From: Palleronia pelagia
GTDB taxonomy: Bacteria; Pseudomonadota; Alphaproteobacteria; Rhodobacterales; Rhodobacteraceae
Direction: 5' to 3'
Assembly (NCBI RefSeq): GCF_900110115.1
Contig: NZ_FOCM01000006.1
Coordinates: forward strand, 231,001 to 295,000
DNA: 64,000 nt
A model generated the notes under the pieces. The model did not search any database. It was given only the letters and a program-made list of their open reading frames with translations, and was not told the origin of the DNA. Below, one piece after another: positions 17,901-26,493 of the stretch. Within the stretch, counting starts at the first letter, position 1. Each line of letters starts with the position of its first letter. Both the position numbers and the translations under genes were made by a program.

Positions 17901-19610
17901 TCAGGCGGCGATCAGGCCCATGGCTTCCAGCTTCAGCAGGACCTGGTGGGCGCAGTTGTCGACATCCACGCTTTCGGTATCCAGCCGCAGCTCGGGGTTC
18001 TTCGGCTCGTCATACGGGTCCGAGATGCCGGTAAACTCCTTGATCTTGCCCTCGCGCGCCAGCTTGTAGAGCCCCTTGCGGTCGCGGCGCTCACACTCCT
18101 CCAGCGACGTGGCGACGTGGACTTCTACGAAGGCGCCGAAGGATTCGATATCTTCGCGCACCGCGCGGCGGGTGGCCGAATAGGGCGCGATGGGCGCGCA
18201 GATGGCGATACCGCCGTTCTTGGTGATCTCGGACGCGACATAGCCGATGCGGCGGATGTTTAGGTCGCGGTGCTCCTTCGAGAAGCCCAGCTCCGAGCTA
18301 AGGTTCTTGCGGACAATGTCCCCGTCCAGCAGCGTCACCGGGCGGCCGCCCATCTCCATCAACTTGACCATCAGCGCGTTGGCGATGGTGGATTTGCCGC
18401 TGCCCGAGAAACCGGTGAAGAAGACGGTAAAGCCCTGCTGCGAACGGGGCGGCGACGTGCGGCGCAGTTCTTTCACCACCTCGGGGAAGCTGAACCATTC
18501 GGGGATTTCCAGGCCTTCGCGCAGGCGGCGGCGCAGCTCGGTGCCCGAGATGTTCAGGATGGTGACGTTGTCCTTGTCCGCGATCTCGTCCGCGGGCTCG
18601 TACTGGGCGCGCTCCTGCACGTAGACCATGTGTTTGAAGTCGACCATCTCGATGCCCATCTCGTCCTGGTGCTCGCGGAACAGGTCCTGAGCATCATAGG
18701 GGCCGTAGAAGTCGTCACCGGCCGAGTTCTTGCCGGGTCCCGCGTGGTCGCGGCCGACGATGAAGTGGGTGCAGCCATAGTTCTTGCGGATCAGCCCGTG
18801 CCACACGGCTTCGCGCGGGCCGGCCATACGCATGGCCAGTGGCAGCAGCGACATGGTCGTTGTGGCAGCCGGGTACTTGTCCTGAACCGCCTCGTAGCAA
18901 CGCACCCGGGTGAAGTGATCGACGTCGCCGGGCTTGGTCATGCCCACGACGGGGTGGATCAGCAGGTTGGCCTGCGCCTCACGCGCGGCGCGAAAGGTCA
19001 GCTCCTGGTGGGCGCGGTGCAGCGGGTTGCGCGTCTGGAACGCCACCACACGGCGCCAGCCCATCTTGCGGAAATAGGCGCGCAGCTCGTTCGGGGTGTC
19101 GCGGCGGGCCTTGAAGTCGTAATGCACGGGCTGCTGGATGCCGGTGACGGGGCCGCCCAGGTAGACGGCGCCGGCCTTGTTGTGCAGGTAGTTCACGGCG
19201 GGGTGCGCGTCGTCATCGGCGCCGAAGACCTTCTCGGCCTCGTGGGCCTTGTTGGGCACCCACTTGTCGGTGACGGTCATGGTGGCGAGGATCACGCCTT
19301 CCTGGTCGCGCAGGGCGATGTCCTGGCCCAGCTCGATGCCGTCGGCGAACTTCTCGGACACGTCCAGCGTGATGGGCATGGGCCAGAGTGTGCCGTCGGC
19401 CAGCCGCATCGTGTCGACGACGCTGTTATAATCCTCTTCGCCCAGGAAACCCTTCAGCGGCGCGAAGCCGCCATTCATCAGAAGTTCCAGATCGCAGATC
19501 TGGCGCGGGCTCAGGTCGTGGCTGGTCAGCTCGCCCGCCTCGGTCTTCAGCTTCTGGGCGCTGTCGTAGGAGACGAACAGCTCGGGGATGGGGGACAGGT
19601 TGCTTTGCAT
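17901..19610 (-). CDS. sat-cysC: Bifunctional sulfate adenylyltransferase / adenylylsulfate kinase
   Basis: A 569-residue Sat-CysC, which makes APS from sulfate and ATP and then phosphorylates it to PAPS. Numbering from the upstream regulator frame (see next entry), the sulfurylase has QTRNPLHRAH (336-345) and GRDHAGPG (430-437), and the kinase has Walker A GFSGSGKS (544-551). The ATG at 19610 has AGGA 9 bases upstream and gives the normal length of a stand-alone Sat-CysC. However, no stop separates it from the regulator frame upstream, so it may also be made as the C-terminal part of a fusion. PAPS feeds sulfation or assimilatory reduction. Confidence 0.9.
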   Translation of the reverse strand: MQSNLSPIPELFVSYDSAQKLKTEAGELTSHDLSPRQICDLELLMNGGFAPLKGFLGEEDYNSVVDTMRLADGTLWPMPITLDVSEKFADGIELGQDIALRDQEGVILATMTVTDKWVPNKAHEAEKVFGADDDAHPAVNYLHNKAGAVYLGGPVTGIQQPVHYDFKARRDTPNELRAYFRKMGWRRVVAFQTRNPLHRAHQELTFRAAREAQANLLIHPVVGMTKPGDVDHFTRVRCYEAVQDKYPAATTTMSLLPLAMRMAGPREAVWHGLIRKNYGCTHFIVGRDHAGPGKNSAGDDFYGPYDAQDLFREHQDEMGIEMVDFKHMVYVQERAQYEPADEIADKDNVTILNISGTELRRRLREGLEIPEWFSFPEVVKELRRTSPPRSQQGFTVFFTGFSGSGKSTIANALMVKLMEMGGRPVTLLDGDIVRKNLSSELGFSKEHRDLNIRRIGYVASEITKNGGIAICAPIAPYSATRRAVREDIESFGAFVEVHVATSLEECERRDRKGLYKLAREGKIKEFTGISDPYDEPKNPELRLDTESVDVDNCAHQVLLKLEAMGLIAA

Positions 19611-19952
19611 GGGAGATATCCTGTTGAGGTTCGGGACAAGCTTGCTGGACGCGCCCGTAAGCTCGGCGTGAAGCGCGTCGTATTCTGCGAATTTGCGGGC
19701 AAGGAAGAGATCGGTGAGCCGGGACTTTTCGGCCGCTCCTTTCGCCGTCAGGCCATAAGCGACCCGCTGGCGACGGTCGGCGCTGTCGCGCTGGTCAAGG
19801 CGGATGAAGCCCCGTGAGACGGCGTCCTTGATCTGGGCGTTGAGCCGGCCAAGACTGACGCCGAGCGCGGCCGCGGTGGCCCGCTGGGACGCGGCGGGGG
19901 CAAGATCCAGCTGCCGCAGCAACTGGAACAGCGCCGCATCGGCGTCGGTCAT
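19611..19952 (-). CDS. EPS-associated MarR-like winged-helix regulator, in frame with sat-cysC
   Basis: A winged-helix domain of about 100 residues (TIGR04176-like EPS-associated MarR family). Key stretches are LFQLLRQLDLAPAASQR, the recognition region ALGVSLGRLNAQIKDAVSRGFI, the wing around YGLTAKGAAEK, and a C-terminal helix LFLARKFAEYDALHAEL. The best start is ATG 19952; a GTG at 19955 and a TTG as far out as 20042 are possible. A palindromic operator candidate at 19994-20009 lies upstream of 19952, supporting that start. There is no stop between this domain and Sat: about 15 linker residues join them, giving a fusion of about 683 residues unless Sat re-initiates at 19610. Confidence 0.75.
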
Positions 19953-19993
19953 CACGGGTTTGGTTGCGGTGGGCACGGGCGACTCACAAAGTT

Positions 19994-20032
19994 CGTTCAC
20001 ACTTGAACGCATACGGAAAGATTTGCGTTCAC
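19994..20032. promoter_or_regulatory. Palindromic operator candidate for the EPS-type regulator
   Basis: CGTTCA-CACT-TGAACG (19994-20009) is a perfect 16-base palindrome with 6-base arms. A third half site GCGTTCAC lies at 20025-20032, forming a second inverted pair TGAACGC/GCGTTCA with centres 21 bases apart. The site is about 42 bases upstream of the ATG at 19952. MarR-type proteins bind palindromes of this size, so autoregulation is a reasonable inference. Confidence 0.5.
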
Positions 20033-20122
20033 GAAAGAACAAACTTGAGTCTGACCGAAATCATCGGAGTCCTGCCGCGCGCAAGGAACCGGTGCCGCGC
20101 CTCGTGTCCGATTGTTTCCGGC

Positions 20123-20542
20123 TCAGCCCTCGGCGGCGCGACTCCGCAACGCCGCTTTATAAACCTTGCCCGTGGTGTTGCGCGGCAGGGCGTCGATGAC
20201 GGCGTAGCGCGCGGGTGCTTGTAGCGGGCCAGCCGGTCGCGCACCGTCGCCTCGATCGACGCCATGTCCGGCCCGTCGCCCTCGGGCACGAGGAAGGCCA
20301 CCGGCGTGTCGCCGAAGTCGGGATGCGGTGCGCCGACCACGGCGGATTCCAGCACGCCGGGCTGAAGGTCGAGCAGGTCCTCGAGCTCGTTCGGGTAGAC
20401 GTTGTAGCCTCCCGAGATGATGAGACCCTTCGCGCGGCCGACGAAGGCGGCGTAGCTGATCGTTCCGCCATCGGACAGATGCAAAAAGGGGGCAGCGTTG
20501 TCCGCGTGCCCCCCAAAGCGCGTCTTAAAACGTATTGGCCCT
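20123..20542 (-). pseudogene. Remnant of a malonyl-CoA synthetase (matB-like) gene
   Basis: A decayed acyl-CoA synthetase gene of MatB type. Its 5' part reads like a MatB N-terminus (HADNAAPFLHLSDGGTISY), but the probable ATG is now AGG (20540-20542), a TAA follows, and a frameshift lies in a G run. At AAFVGRAK the frame jumps directly to the C-terminal domain (GLIISGGYNVYP), so most of the middle, including the AMP-binding core, is missing. Near 20213 one base appears lost; the next frame restores YAVIDALPRNTTGKVYKAALR and a TGA at 20123-20125. The reconstruction of the original start is inference. Confidence 0.75.
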
Positions 20543-20549
20543 GGCCAGG

Positions 20550-21551
20550 TTACTCCGCCGGAACTTCAGCGCCATAGCCCAGCGGGTTTGTTTCGACCTT
20601 GCCACTGTCCTCGCCCTGCGCGGCCAGGAAGCGCTCGGCCTCGAGCGCGGCCATGCAACCCATGCCGGCGCTGGTCACCGCCTGGCGGTAGACATGGTCG
20701 GTCAGGTCGCCCGCGGCGAAGACACCGGGAATCGACGTCTCGGTGCTGTCGGGTTTGGTGACGACATATCCGCCGTGATGGGTTTCGAGCTGGTCGGCCA
20801 CCAGTTCGGACGCGGGCGCGTGGCCGATGGCGATAAAGACGCCCGTGACCGGCACCTTGGTGATCTCGCCCGTTTCCACGTGCTTGGCCGCGACGCCCTC
20901 AACGCCCTTGGGGCTGTCGGCGCCATAGACATGGTCCAGCTGGTGGTCCCACAGAACCTCGACCTTGGGGTGGTTCAGCAGTCGGTGCTGAAGGATCTTC
21001 TCGGCCCGCAGGGTGTCGCGGCGATGGATCAGGGTCACCTTGCTAGCGAAGTTGGTGAGGAACAGGGCCTCCTCCACGGCGGTGTTGCCGCCGCCGACAA
21101 CGGCGACCTCCTGACCGCGATAGAAGAAGCCATCGCAGGTGGCGCAGGCCGACACGCCGAAGCCCTTGAACTCGTCCTCGGACGGCAGACCAAGCCACTT
21201 GGCCTGCGCGCCGGTGGCGAGGATCAGCGCGTCGGCGGTGTAGATATCGCCGCTGTCGCAGGTGGCGGTGAAGGGACGCTTGGACAGGTCGACCGAGGTA
21301 ACGTAGTCCGACACGATCTCGGCGCCGGTGTCGCGGGCGTGGGCTTCCATCCGGACCATCAGGTCGGGACCCATAATCGACGACTCGCCCGGCCAGTTTT
21401 CGACATCGGTGGTGATGGTCAGCTGGCCGCCCGGTTGGAGGCCCTGGATCAGCACCGGGGCCAGCATCGCGCGCGCGGCATAGACGGCGGCGGTATAGCC
21501 CGCGGGCCCCGAGCCGATGATCAGAACTTTTACGTGGCGGGTGTCGGCCAT
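20550..21551 (-). CDS. trxB: Thioredoxin-disulfide reductase
   Basis: A 333-residue FAD- and NADPH-dependent thioredoxin reductase. The N-terminal FAD loop is [10 protein letters not shown], the redox pair is CATC (136-139), the NADPH loop is [10 protein letters not shown] with [10 protein letters not shown], and the C-terminal FAD segment is [10 protein letters not shown] followed by [14 protein letters not shown]. Full length, cytosolic. It is divergent from the Lrp-type gene, sharing a 179-base control region. Confidence 0.96.
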   Translation of the reverse strand: MADTRHVKVLIIGSGPAGYTAAVYAARAMLAPVLIQGLQPGGQLTITTDVENWPGESSIMGPDLMVRMEAHARDTGAEIVSDYVTSVDLSKRPFTATCDSGDIYTADALILATGAQAKWLGLPSEDEFKGFGVSACATCDGFFYRGQEVAVVGGGNTAVEEALFLTNFASKVTLIHRRDTLRAEKILQHRLLNHPKVEVLWDHQLDHVYGADSPKGVEGVAAKHVETGEITKVPVTGVFIAIGHAPASELVADQLETHHGGYVVTKPDSTETSIPGVFAAGDLTDHVYRQAVTSAGMGCMAALEAERFLAAQGEDSGKVETNPLGYGAEVPAE

Positions 21552-21649
21552 CGGAACGCTCCTGCGGATCTGTGGTTTACAGGGATATAGGCGCAGACCG
21601 GTCGGGCCGAAACCCCCGGCGTCGTTCGGCAGGTGACGCGAATGTGCCG

Positions 21650-21683
21650 AATAATGTTGCGCGCTCTTGAAATAATATTGCGC
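21650..21683. promoter_or_regulatory. Phased direct repeats, probable Lrp-type operator
   Basis: AATAATGTTGCGC (21650-21662) and AATAATATTGCGC (21671-21683) differ at one base and are 21 bases apart, about two helical turns. They are AT-rich in a GC-rich setting and lie 48 bases before the Lrp/AsnC start, in the region shared with trxB. Lrp proteins bind arrays of phased sites, so autoregulation, and possibly control of trxB, is inferred. Confidence 0.5.
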
Positions 21684-21730
21684 CGAGCGTAAGGCAAACG
21701 TAAGTCTCAGAAAATAGCGGCGAGGATGAC

Positions 21731-22231
21731 ATGGCCGGGCACAAGCTTGACGCGATCGACCGACTGATCCTTGCGGAATTGCAGGCCGACGGGCGCATGA
21801 CCAATGTCGAACTGGCCAAGCGCGTGGGCATTTCCGCGCCGCCCTGCCTGCGCCGGGTGCGCACGTTGGAAGAGCAGGGCTTCATCAAGGGCTACCACGC
21901 GAAGGTCGATTCGCGGGGCCTGGGGTTCGAGGTGCAGGTCTTCGCCATGGTGGGTCTGCAAAGCCAGGCTGAGGCCGACCTGTCGGCTTTCGAGGCGCGC
22001 TGCCGCGACTGGCCGCTGGTTCGCGAATGCCACATGCTGAACGGCGAGGTCGATTTCATCCTGAAATGCGTGGCGCCCGATCTGTCGACTTTCCAGGCGT
22101 TCCTGACGTCGCAACTGACCAGCGCGCCGAACGTGGGCAGCGTGAAGACATCGCTGGTCATCCGGGTGGCCAAGGACGCGCCGGGCGTGCCCTTCGACGT
22201 GCTGGAAGATCGGCTGGCGCGCACCGCCTGA
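21731..22231 (+). CDS. Lrp/AsnC family transcriptional regulator
   Basis: A 166-residue regulator with the N-terminal helix-turn-helix ([28 protein letters not shown], in part) and a C-terminal RAM effector domain ([19 protein letters not shown], then [17 protein letters not shown]). Members sense amino acids or related metabolites and form octamers. Two phased direct repeats upstream are the likely self-operator. It converges with the Hint-domain gene. The regulated pathway is not evident. Confidence 0.92.
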   Translation: MAGHKLDAIDRLILAELQADGRMTNVELAKRVGISAPPCLRRVRTLEEQGFIKGYHAKVDSRGLGFEVQVFAMVGLQSQAEADLSAFEARCRDWPLVRECHMLNGEVDFILKCVAPDLSTFQAFLTSQLTSAPNVGSVKTSLVIRVAKDAPGVPFDVLEDRLARTA

Positions 22232-22255
22232 GGCGGGCCGTTCCCCCAAAGACAA

Positions 22256-22278
22256 AGGGCCGACGCGTGGCCGGCCCT
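22256..22278 (-). terminator. Hairpin between convergent lrp-type and Hint genes
   Basis: AGGGCCG (22256-22262) pairs with CGGCCCT (22272-22278) across 9 bases. Read on the minus strand it is followed by TTGTCTTTGG, moderately T-rich, so it best serves the Hint gene; it may act in both directions. Confidence 0.5.
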
Positions 22279-22307
22279 CGATCCCTAAACGAGTAGATTT
22301 CAGGGCG

Positions 22308-23075
22308 TCAGGCGGCCACGAGGTCGGCCACCTGGTGCTCGGCGAGCCGTGTCATGGCGAGCTTGCCGAAATCGCGGGCCGAGTTCAGGTGCGGGAACAT
22401 CGACATGTAGAAGCGCTGCATCTCGTGGCCCATGGCGGGGTCGAGCGTGCCGGGATGCACGCTTTCCAGCTCGATCCCGTTGACCTTGAAGGTCACGTGC
22501 CGTGCGAAGCCAAGGTGATAGCACTGCACCGCGGACAGGGGCGTGATCTGGATGACGCTTTGCCCGTCGACCAGCCCCCCGATGGGGACCAAGGCCTCGT
22601 CCGCGCCGATCAGCGATTGCAGCACCGAGCGGCGGGTGACGATCCGGGCGGCCGTGCCGAGGATCAGGTCGGGCGTCGGGCGCCCAACCCCAAGCGCATC
22701 CACCGGCAGACGGTAGAGCGGCTTGCCCCGCGCGCCGGGAAGGACGGTGTGGCTGCCCACCCAGGCCAGTTGCATCACGCCTTTCTCGGTCACGATCTCG
22801 AGCCCGGGATAAGCATCCTCGACCGCGATGGGCCCGTTCGGCGTGTTCAGCAGCGCGCCGCGCACCAGCGCGGTGAAGGCCTGCGTGAACAAGGGCACCT
22901 GCGGCCCCATGCGCACGAAATCCTGGACCTGTCCCGCGCTGTCGAGCCAAGCCACCTGGTAGCGCTGGGTCAGCGGCGGCATGATCTGCTCTGGTGCGCT
23001 CTGGCGGCGCACCGTCCACGGCTTGTTCGAGGGCGGAAAAGCGTGCGGCGGCGTATTGGTGTCGAGGCTGGCCAT
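22308..23075 (-). CDS. Hint domain-containing protein
   Basis: A 255-residue protein with a Hedgehog/intein-type (Hint) domain of the Hint_2 kind common in Rhodobacteraceae. The domain begins near GALLNTPNGPIAVEDAYPGLEI and continues through the strand LAWVGSHTVLPG. The usual nucleophilic Cys at the domain start is not evident (ALLNTP instead), so self-splicing is doubtful. The function of these proteins is unknown. AGGAGG lies just upstream of the ATG at 23075. Confidence 0.75.
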   Translation of the reverse strand: MASLDTNTPPHAFPPSNKPWTVRRQSAPEQIMPPLTQRYQVAWLDSAGQVQDFVRMGPQVPLFTQAFTALVRGALLNTPNGPIAVEDAYPGLEIVTEKGVMQLAWVGSHTVLPGARGKPLYRLPVDALGVGRPTPDLILGTAARIVTRRSVLQSLIGADEALVPIGGLVDGQSVIQITPLSAVQCYHLGFARHVTFKVNGIELESVHPGTLDPAMGHEMQRFYMSMFPHLNSARDFGKLAMTRLAEHQVADLVAA

Positions 23076-23163
23076 GAACCCTCCTGGCTGTTGTCGGACG
23101 CCGCGACAGGCGCGGGCAACGGTCGGGATGAAAACGCCGCCCGGCGGGGCGGCGCGTCGGGCC

Positions 23164-23289
23164 TCAGGCGCTGGCGCGCAGGGCGGGGACCGCCTTGCGG
23201 TCGCTCCGGGCGCCGCGCGCGAACGCGGGCGTGGGCTGAGGCTTCTTGGATTCGGCGATGGCGGCGGCGAGCCAGCGGCGCTTGGTCAT
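23164..23289 (-). CDS. Small basic protein, 41 residues
   Basis: A short arginine/lysine- and alanine-rich protein starting MTKRRWLAAAIAESKK. AGGA lies 9 bases before the ATG at 23289 and the reading frame has the third-position GC bias of its neighbours, which supports coding. Similar short proteins beginning with a KRRWL motif are familiar from Roseobacter genomes, but no function is known. It sits between the Hint gene and pgeF. Confidence 0.55.
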   Translation of the reverse strand: MTKRRWLAAAIAESKKPQPTPAFARGARSDRKAVPALRASA

Positions 23290-23414
23290 CTGGGGCATCC
23301 TTTCAAGTGGCTCATCGAGCCGGTTTGCCTTGAAAAGATGCGGGTCAATTGGGGCGGTTTCTGGACGTCTGGGCGACCATTCGGCGGTGAGACCGTGCCG
23401 TCCCGTGCGCCGTG

Positions 23415-24173
23415 TCAGGCCCGGATCGCCGCGATCAGGCGGCCGTAATCGGCCTCCTGCCGGTGCGTGGAGCGACGATACGAGAAGAAACGCACCGGGT
23501 CCGCATAGGTGCAGTGGCGCACCCATTCGGCCTGCCCCACCCCTGCGCGCCGCAGCCGCCAGAGCCCGTATCCCGGCAGGTCGAACTGCATCCTGTCGCC
23601 CGCGCCCGCGGCGAAGAAGCGCTGCGTCTCGGGGGCGTCGGCGGTGATGTCGTCGAACATCTCGGGGCCGACCTCGTAGGATGCCTGGCTGATGCTGGGG
23701 CCGATGACGGCGGCGATCCGTTCGCGCCGGGCGCCGGCCGCCTCCATGGCGTCGAGCGTCGCCTCGATCACGCCGGACAGCGCGCCGCGCCAGCCGGCAT
23801 GGGCCGCGCCGACGACGCTGGCCTCGGGGTCGCCCAGAAGGATCGGCATGCAATCGGCGGTCAGCACGCTGATGGCCCGATCGGCGCGGGTGCTGACGAT
23901 GCCGTCGGCCTCGGGCGGGGCCGTCGGGTCGACCTCGTCCACATGCACGACGCGGGGCGAATGGACCTGGTGCACCCCTGTCAGCGCCGGTGGCGCCACA
24001 TCCATCGCGTGGGCCACGCGGTCGCGGTTGATCCGCACGATATCGTGTTGGTCGGACGAGCCGTACCCGCAGTTCAGCCCGTGGAACACGCCCGACGACG
24101 CGCCGCCCGCCCGGGTGAAAAAGCCGTGGCGGAAGGGCTGCAGGAGGTCGGAGGTGAGGATTTCAAGCGTCAT
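23415..24173 (-). CDS. pgeF: PgeF/YfiH family protein (multicopper polyphenol oxidase fold)
   Basis: A 252-residue DUF152/YfiH protein. Metal- and substrate-binding motifs are in place: HQVHSPRVV, LTADCMPILL and AAHAGWRGALSGV, with a C-terminal FFSYRRS. E. coli PgeF removes mis-incorporated L-serine from peptidoglycan precursors; other members act as purine nucleoside phosphorylases, either of which could apply. The ATG at 24173 overlaps the end of midA by 11 bases, so it is the last gene of lgt-midA-pgeF. Confidence 0.9.
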   Translation of the reverse strand: MTLEILTSDLLQPFRHGFFTRAGGASSGVFHGLNCGYGSSDQHDIVRINRDRVAHAMDVAPPALTGVHQVHSPRVVHVDEVDPTAPPEADGIVSTRADRAISVLTADCMPILLGDPEASVVGAAHAGWRGALSGVIEATLDAMEAAGARRERIAAVIGPSISQASYEVGPEMFDDITADAPETQRFFAAGAGDRMQFDLPGYGLWRLRRAGVGQAEWVRHCTYADPVRFFSYRRSTHRQEADYGRLIAAIRA

Positions 24174-25239
24174 CTGGCACGAAGGGATCAAGACCGGGAG
24201 GCGGACCCGCAGCATCGTGCAAGGCCATCACCTTGAAAAGGGTGCCCATCTCGTCGGGGTGGGTCAACCGCCTGTGCGCGGCCACGTGGGTGTCGAGCGC
24301 CTCGCCGGTGAGACCGCGCGCCAGCGATTGCGCCCGGGCGGTTATGCCCAGCCGCTCGAGCCAGACGCCCTGCGGCACCGCCGCAGTCGCCGCGCAGGGG
24401 GCCGCGTCCGCCAGCGCCCCGAAATCCACATGCGCGGTCAGGTCGGCCTGCCCGGGGGTGGCGAGCGGATCGACCTTCCGATGCGCGCGCAGAGCCTGGA
24501 ACGTGTCCCCCAGCGACCTTTCCGCCCCGTAATCGACGATCAGCGCCGTGCCGCCGTGGTCTGCCACGTGGCCACCGATCTCGGCCGCAAGCGCACGGGC
24601 GGGGCCGGAGGTTTCGACCATGTCGCCGTCGGCCGTGTCGTCGAGGCGGGGCGCCAGGTCCGCCATGGGCGCGGGGTCGCTGAGACCGAAGGCCAGCGCG
24701 CCGCCGCGCACCGCGACCAGCCGTTCCCGCCACAGGTCGCCGTCGCGCAGGAACTGGCGGACGGGCAGGGCGTCGAACAGCTCGTTGGCGACGAGGAAAA
24801 TCGGCTTGGGTGGAAGGTCTGACAGGGTATCGACCCACTCGACCGGTGAATCCTTCAGGGTTTCGGCCTGCGCGGCGCGCAGACGGGGGGATCCCTCGAC
24901 CAGCAAGACCTTCACGCGGTCGCGAAAGCCGGGAACGCCACGCGTGGCGCGCAGGAGGTCCGCCATCAGCGTGCCGCGCCCGGGTCCGAGCTCGACCAGC
25001 ACCGCCTCGGGGGCGCCCCGGTCCAGCCACGCTTGGGCCAGCGCGAGGCCCACCAGCTCGCCGAACATCTGGCTGATCTCGGGCGCGGTCACGAAATCGC
25101 CCGCGGCGCCCAGCGGATCGCGGGTGGTGTAGTACCCATGCTCGGGGTGCATCAGGCAGGCGGTCATGTAATCCGCCACGGTGATCGGCCCGGTGGCGTG
25201 GATCTGGCGGACGAGACGCTCGGCCAGCGGTGTCGTCAT
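24163..25239 (-). CDS. MidA/NDUFAF7 family SAM-dependent methyltransferase
   Basis: A 358-residue class I methyltransferase of the MidA/NDUFAF7 family. The SAM loop is ELGPGRGTLM; the family stretch NELFDALPVRQF and the C-terminal QGVWLERLGI are present, as is the N-terminal YYTTRDPLGAAGDFVTAPEISQMFGE region. NDUFAF7 methylates an arginine of complex I subunit NDUFS2 in mitochondria; a similar role in bacterial complex I assembly is plausible. It overlaps lgt by ATGA and pgeF by 11 bases. Confidence 0.9.
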   Translation of the reverse strand: MTTPLAERLVRQIHATGPITVADYMTACLMHPEHGYYTTRDPLGAAGDFVTAPEISQMFGELVGLALAQAWLDRGAPEAVLVELGPGRGTLMADLLRATRGVPGFRDRVKVLLVEGSPRLRAAQAETLKDSPVEWVDTLSDLPPKPIFLVANELFDALPVRQFLRDGDLWRERLVAVRGGALAFGLSDPAPMADLAPRLDDTADGDMVETSGPARALAAEIGGHVADHGGTALIVDYGAERSLGDTFQALRAHRKVDPLATPGQADLTAHVDFGALADAAPCAATAAVPQGVWLERLGITARAQSLARGLTGEALDTHVAAHRRLTHPDEMGTLFKVMALHDAAGPPPGLDPFVPDDA

Positions 25240-26126
25240 GCGGCCGCCCGCGTCCGGGCGCGCAGCCAGAAGGCCGCGCCCAGCGCCACCATGGGCAGCG
25301 ACAGGAGCTGTCCCATCGAAAGGCCCGCAGCGCCGATCTGAACCACGTATCCCATGGGGTTGTCGGGGGTGATGAACTGCGCGTCGGCCTGGCGGAAGAG
25401 CTCGACGAAGATGCGCGCCGCGCCGTAGCCCATGAGGAACAGGCCCGTGACTTGGCCCGGCCGCTTCAGCCAGCGCCACGCGAACACGGCCAGCAGGATC
25501 AGCCCGCCCAGGACGATCCCCTCCAGCCCCGCCTCGTAGAGCTGCGAGGGGTGCCGCGCGCAAGGGCCGGTGACGCTGGGGCAATCCTGCGCGGCGGGGC
25601 CCGGGAAGATCACGCCCCAGGGCAGGTCGGTGGGCCGCCCCCACAGCTCGGCGTTGATGAAGTTGGCGATGCGCCCCAGCAGCAGGCCGGGCGGCGTGCC
25701 GAGCGCCAGGAGGTCCAGCACCGACATCCACGCCATCCCGTTGCGCCGGGCGAACCAGGCGGCGCCCGCCGCCATGCCCAGCATCCCGCCGTGAAACGAC
25801 ATGCCCCCCTGCCAGATCGCGGGGATCTGCGCGGGGTTCGCCAGGTAATATCCGGGCTGGTAGAACAGGACGAACCCCAGCCGCCCGCCGATCAGGATCC
25901 CGAGGATCACGGCGGTGATCAGGTCCTCGACCCGGCCCGGTTCGATCGGTGCGCGGTCGCCGGCCCACAGGGGATCGCGCCGCACGGCCATCACCGCCAA
26001 GCGCCAGCCCAACAGGATGCCCACCACATAGGCCATCGCGTACCAGCGCAGCGCGAAGGTGAACCCACCCAGGTCGATCGAGAAGATCTCGGGCGAGATG
26101 TCGGGGAAGGGGATCGCGAAAACCAT
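25236..26126 (-). CDS. lgt: Prolipoprotein diacylglyceryl transferase
   Basis: A 296-residue polytopic inner-membrane enzyme that transfers diacylglycerol from phosphatidylglycerol to the lipobox cysteine of prolipoproteins. Hallmarks are IWQGGMSFHGGMLG and the signature GRIANFINAELWGRP, plus RHPSQLYEAGLEG and a C-terminal RIFVELFRQAD. The start ATG at 26126 gives normal length. It heads the lgt-midA-pgeF operon. Several predicted lipoproteins in this window would be its substrates. Confidence 0.96.
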   Translation of the reverse strand: MVFAIPFPDISPEIFSIDLGGFTFALRWYAMAYVVGILLGWRLAVMAVRRDPLWAGDRAPIEPGRVEDLITAVILGILIGGRLGFVLFYQPGYYLANPAQIPAIWQGGMSFHGGMLGMAAGAAWFARRNGMAWMSVLDLLALGTPPGLLLGRIANFINAELWGRPTDLPWGVIFPGPAAQDCPSVTGPCARHPSQLYEAGLEGIVLGGLILLAVFAWRWLKRPGQVTGLFLMGYGAARIFVELFRQADAQFITPDNPMGYVVQIGAAGLSMGQLLSLPMVALGAAFWLRARTRAAA

Positions 26127-26222
26127 GGCCGGTGTTGAGCCCGAGGGTGCGGGAAGTGTCAAGGTTGAGAATCCGCGCGGCCGGGGCCATATCGGGTGAA
26201 AGCACGCGAAAGGACCGCCGCC

Positions 26223-26468
26223 ATGCAAACCCGCTCGAAGATGTTCGATGACCTCAGCCAGCTGATGACCAACGCCATGGGCGTGGCCCAGGGCGCGAGG
26301 GACGAGGCCGAGACAGCCATGAAGGGCATGATCGACCGCTGGCTGGCCGATCGCGATTTCGTGACGCGCGAGGAGTTCGACGCCGTGCGCGCCATGGCCC
26401 AGAAGGCCCGCGAAGAGAACGCCGCGCTGAAGGCGCGGCTCGACGCGATGGAAGGCAAGGGCGACTGA
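26223..26468 (+). CDS. ubiK: Accessory factor UbiK family protein
   Basis: An 81-residue BMFP/YqiC-like protein. The N-terminal amphipathic part (MFDDLSQLMTNAMGVAQG) precedes a C-terminal coiled coil (VTREEFDAVRAMAQKAREENAALKARL, in part), the family architecture. In E. coli UbiK helps assemble the aerobic ubiquinone-synthesis complex. AGGA lies 8 bases before the ATG. It is divergent from lgt. Confidence 0.85.
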   Translation: MQTRSKMFDDLSQLMTNAMGVAQGARDEAETAMKGMIDRWLADRDFVTREEFDAVRAMAQKAREENAALKARLDAMEGKGD

Positions 26469-26493
26469 GCCTTTCGCGGGACCGTTCCGGCCG

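Noticed and set aside
22308..23075. Hint-domain protein as an active intein or self-cleaving protein
   Set aside because: The expected Cys or Ser nucleophile at the domain start and the terminal His-Asn pair are not evident.
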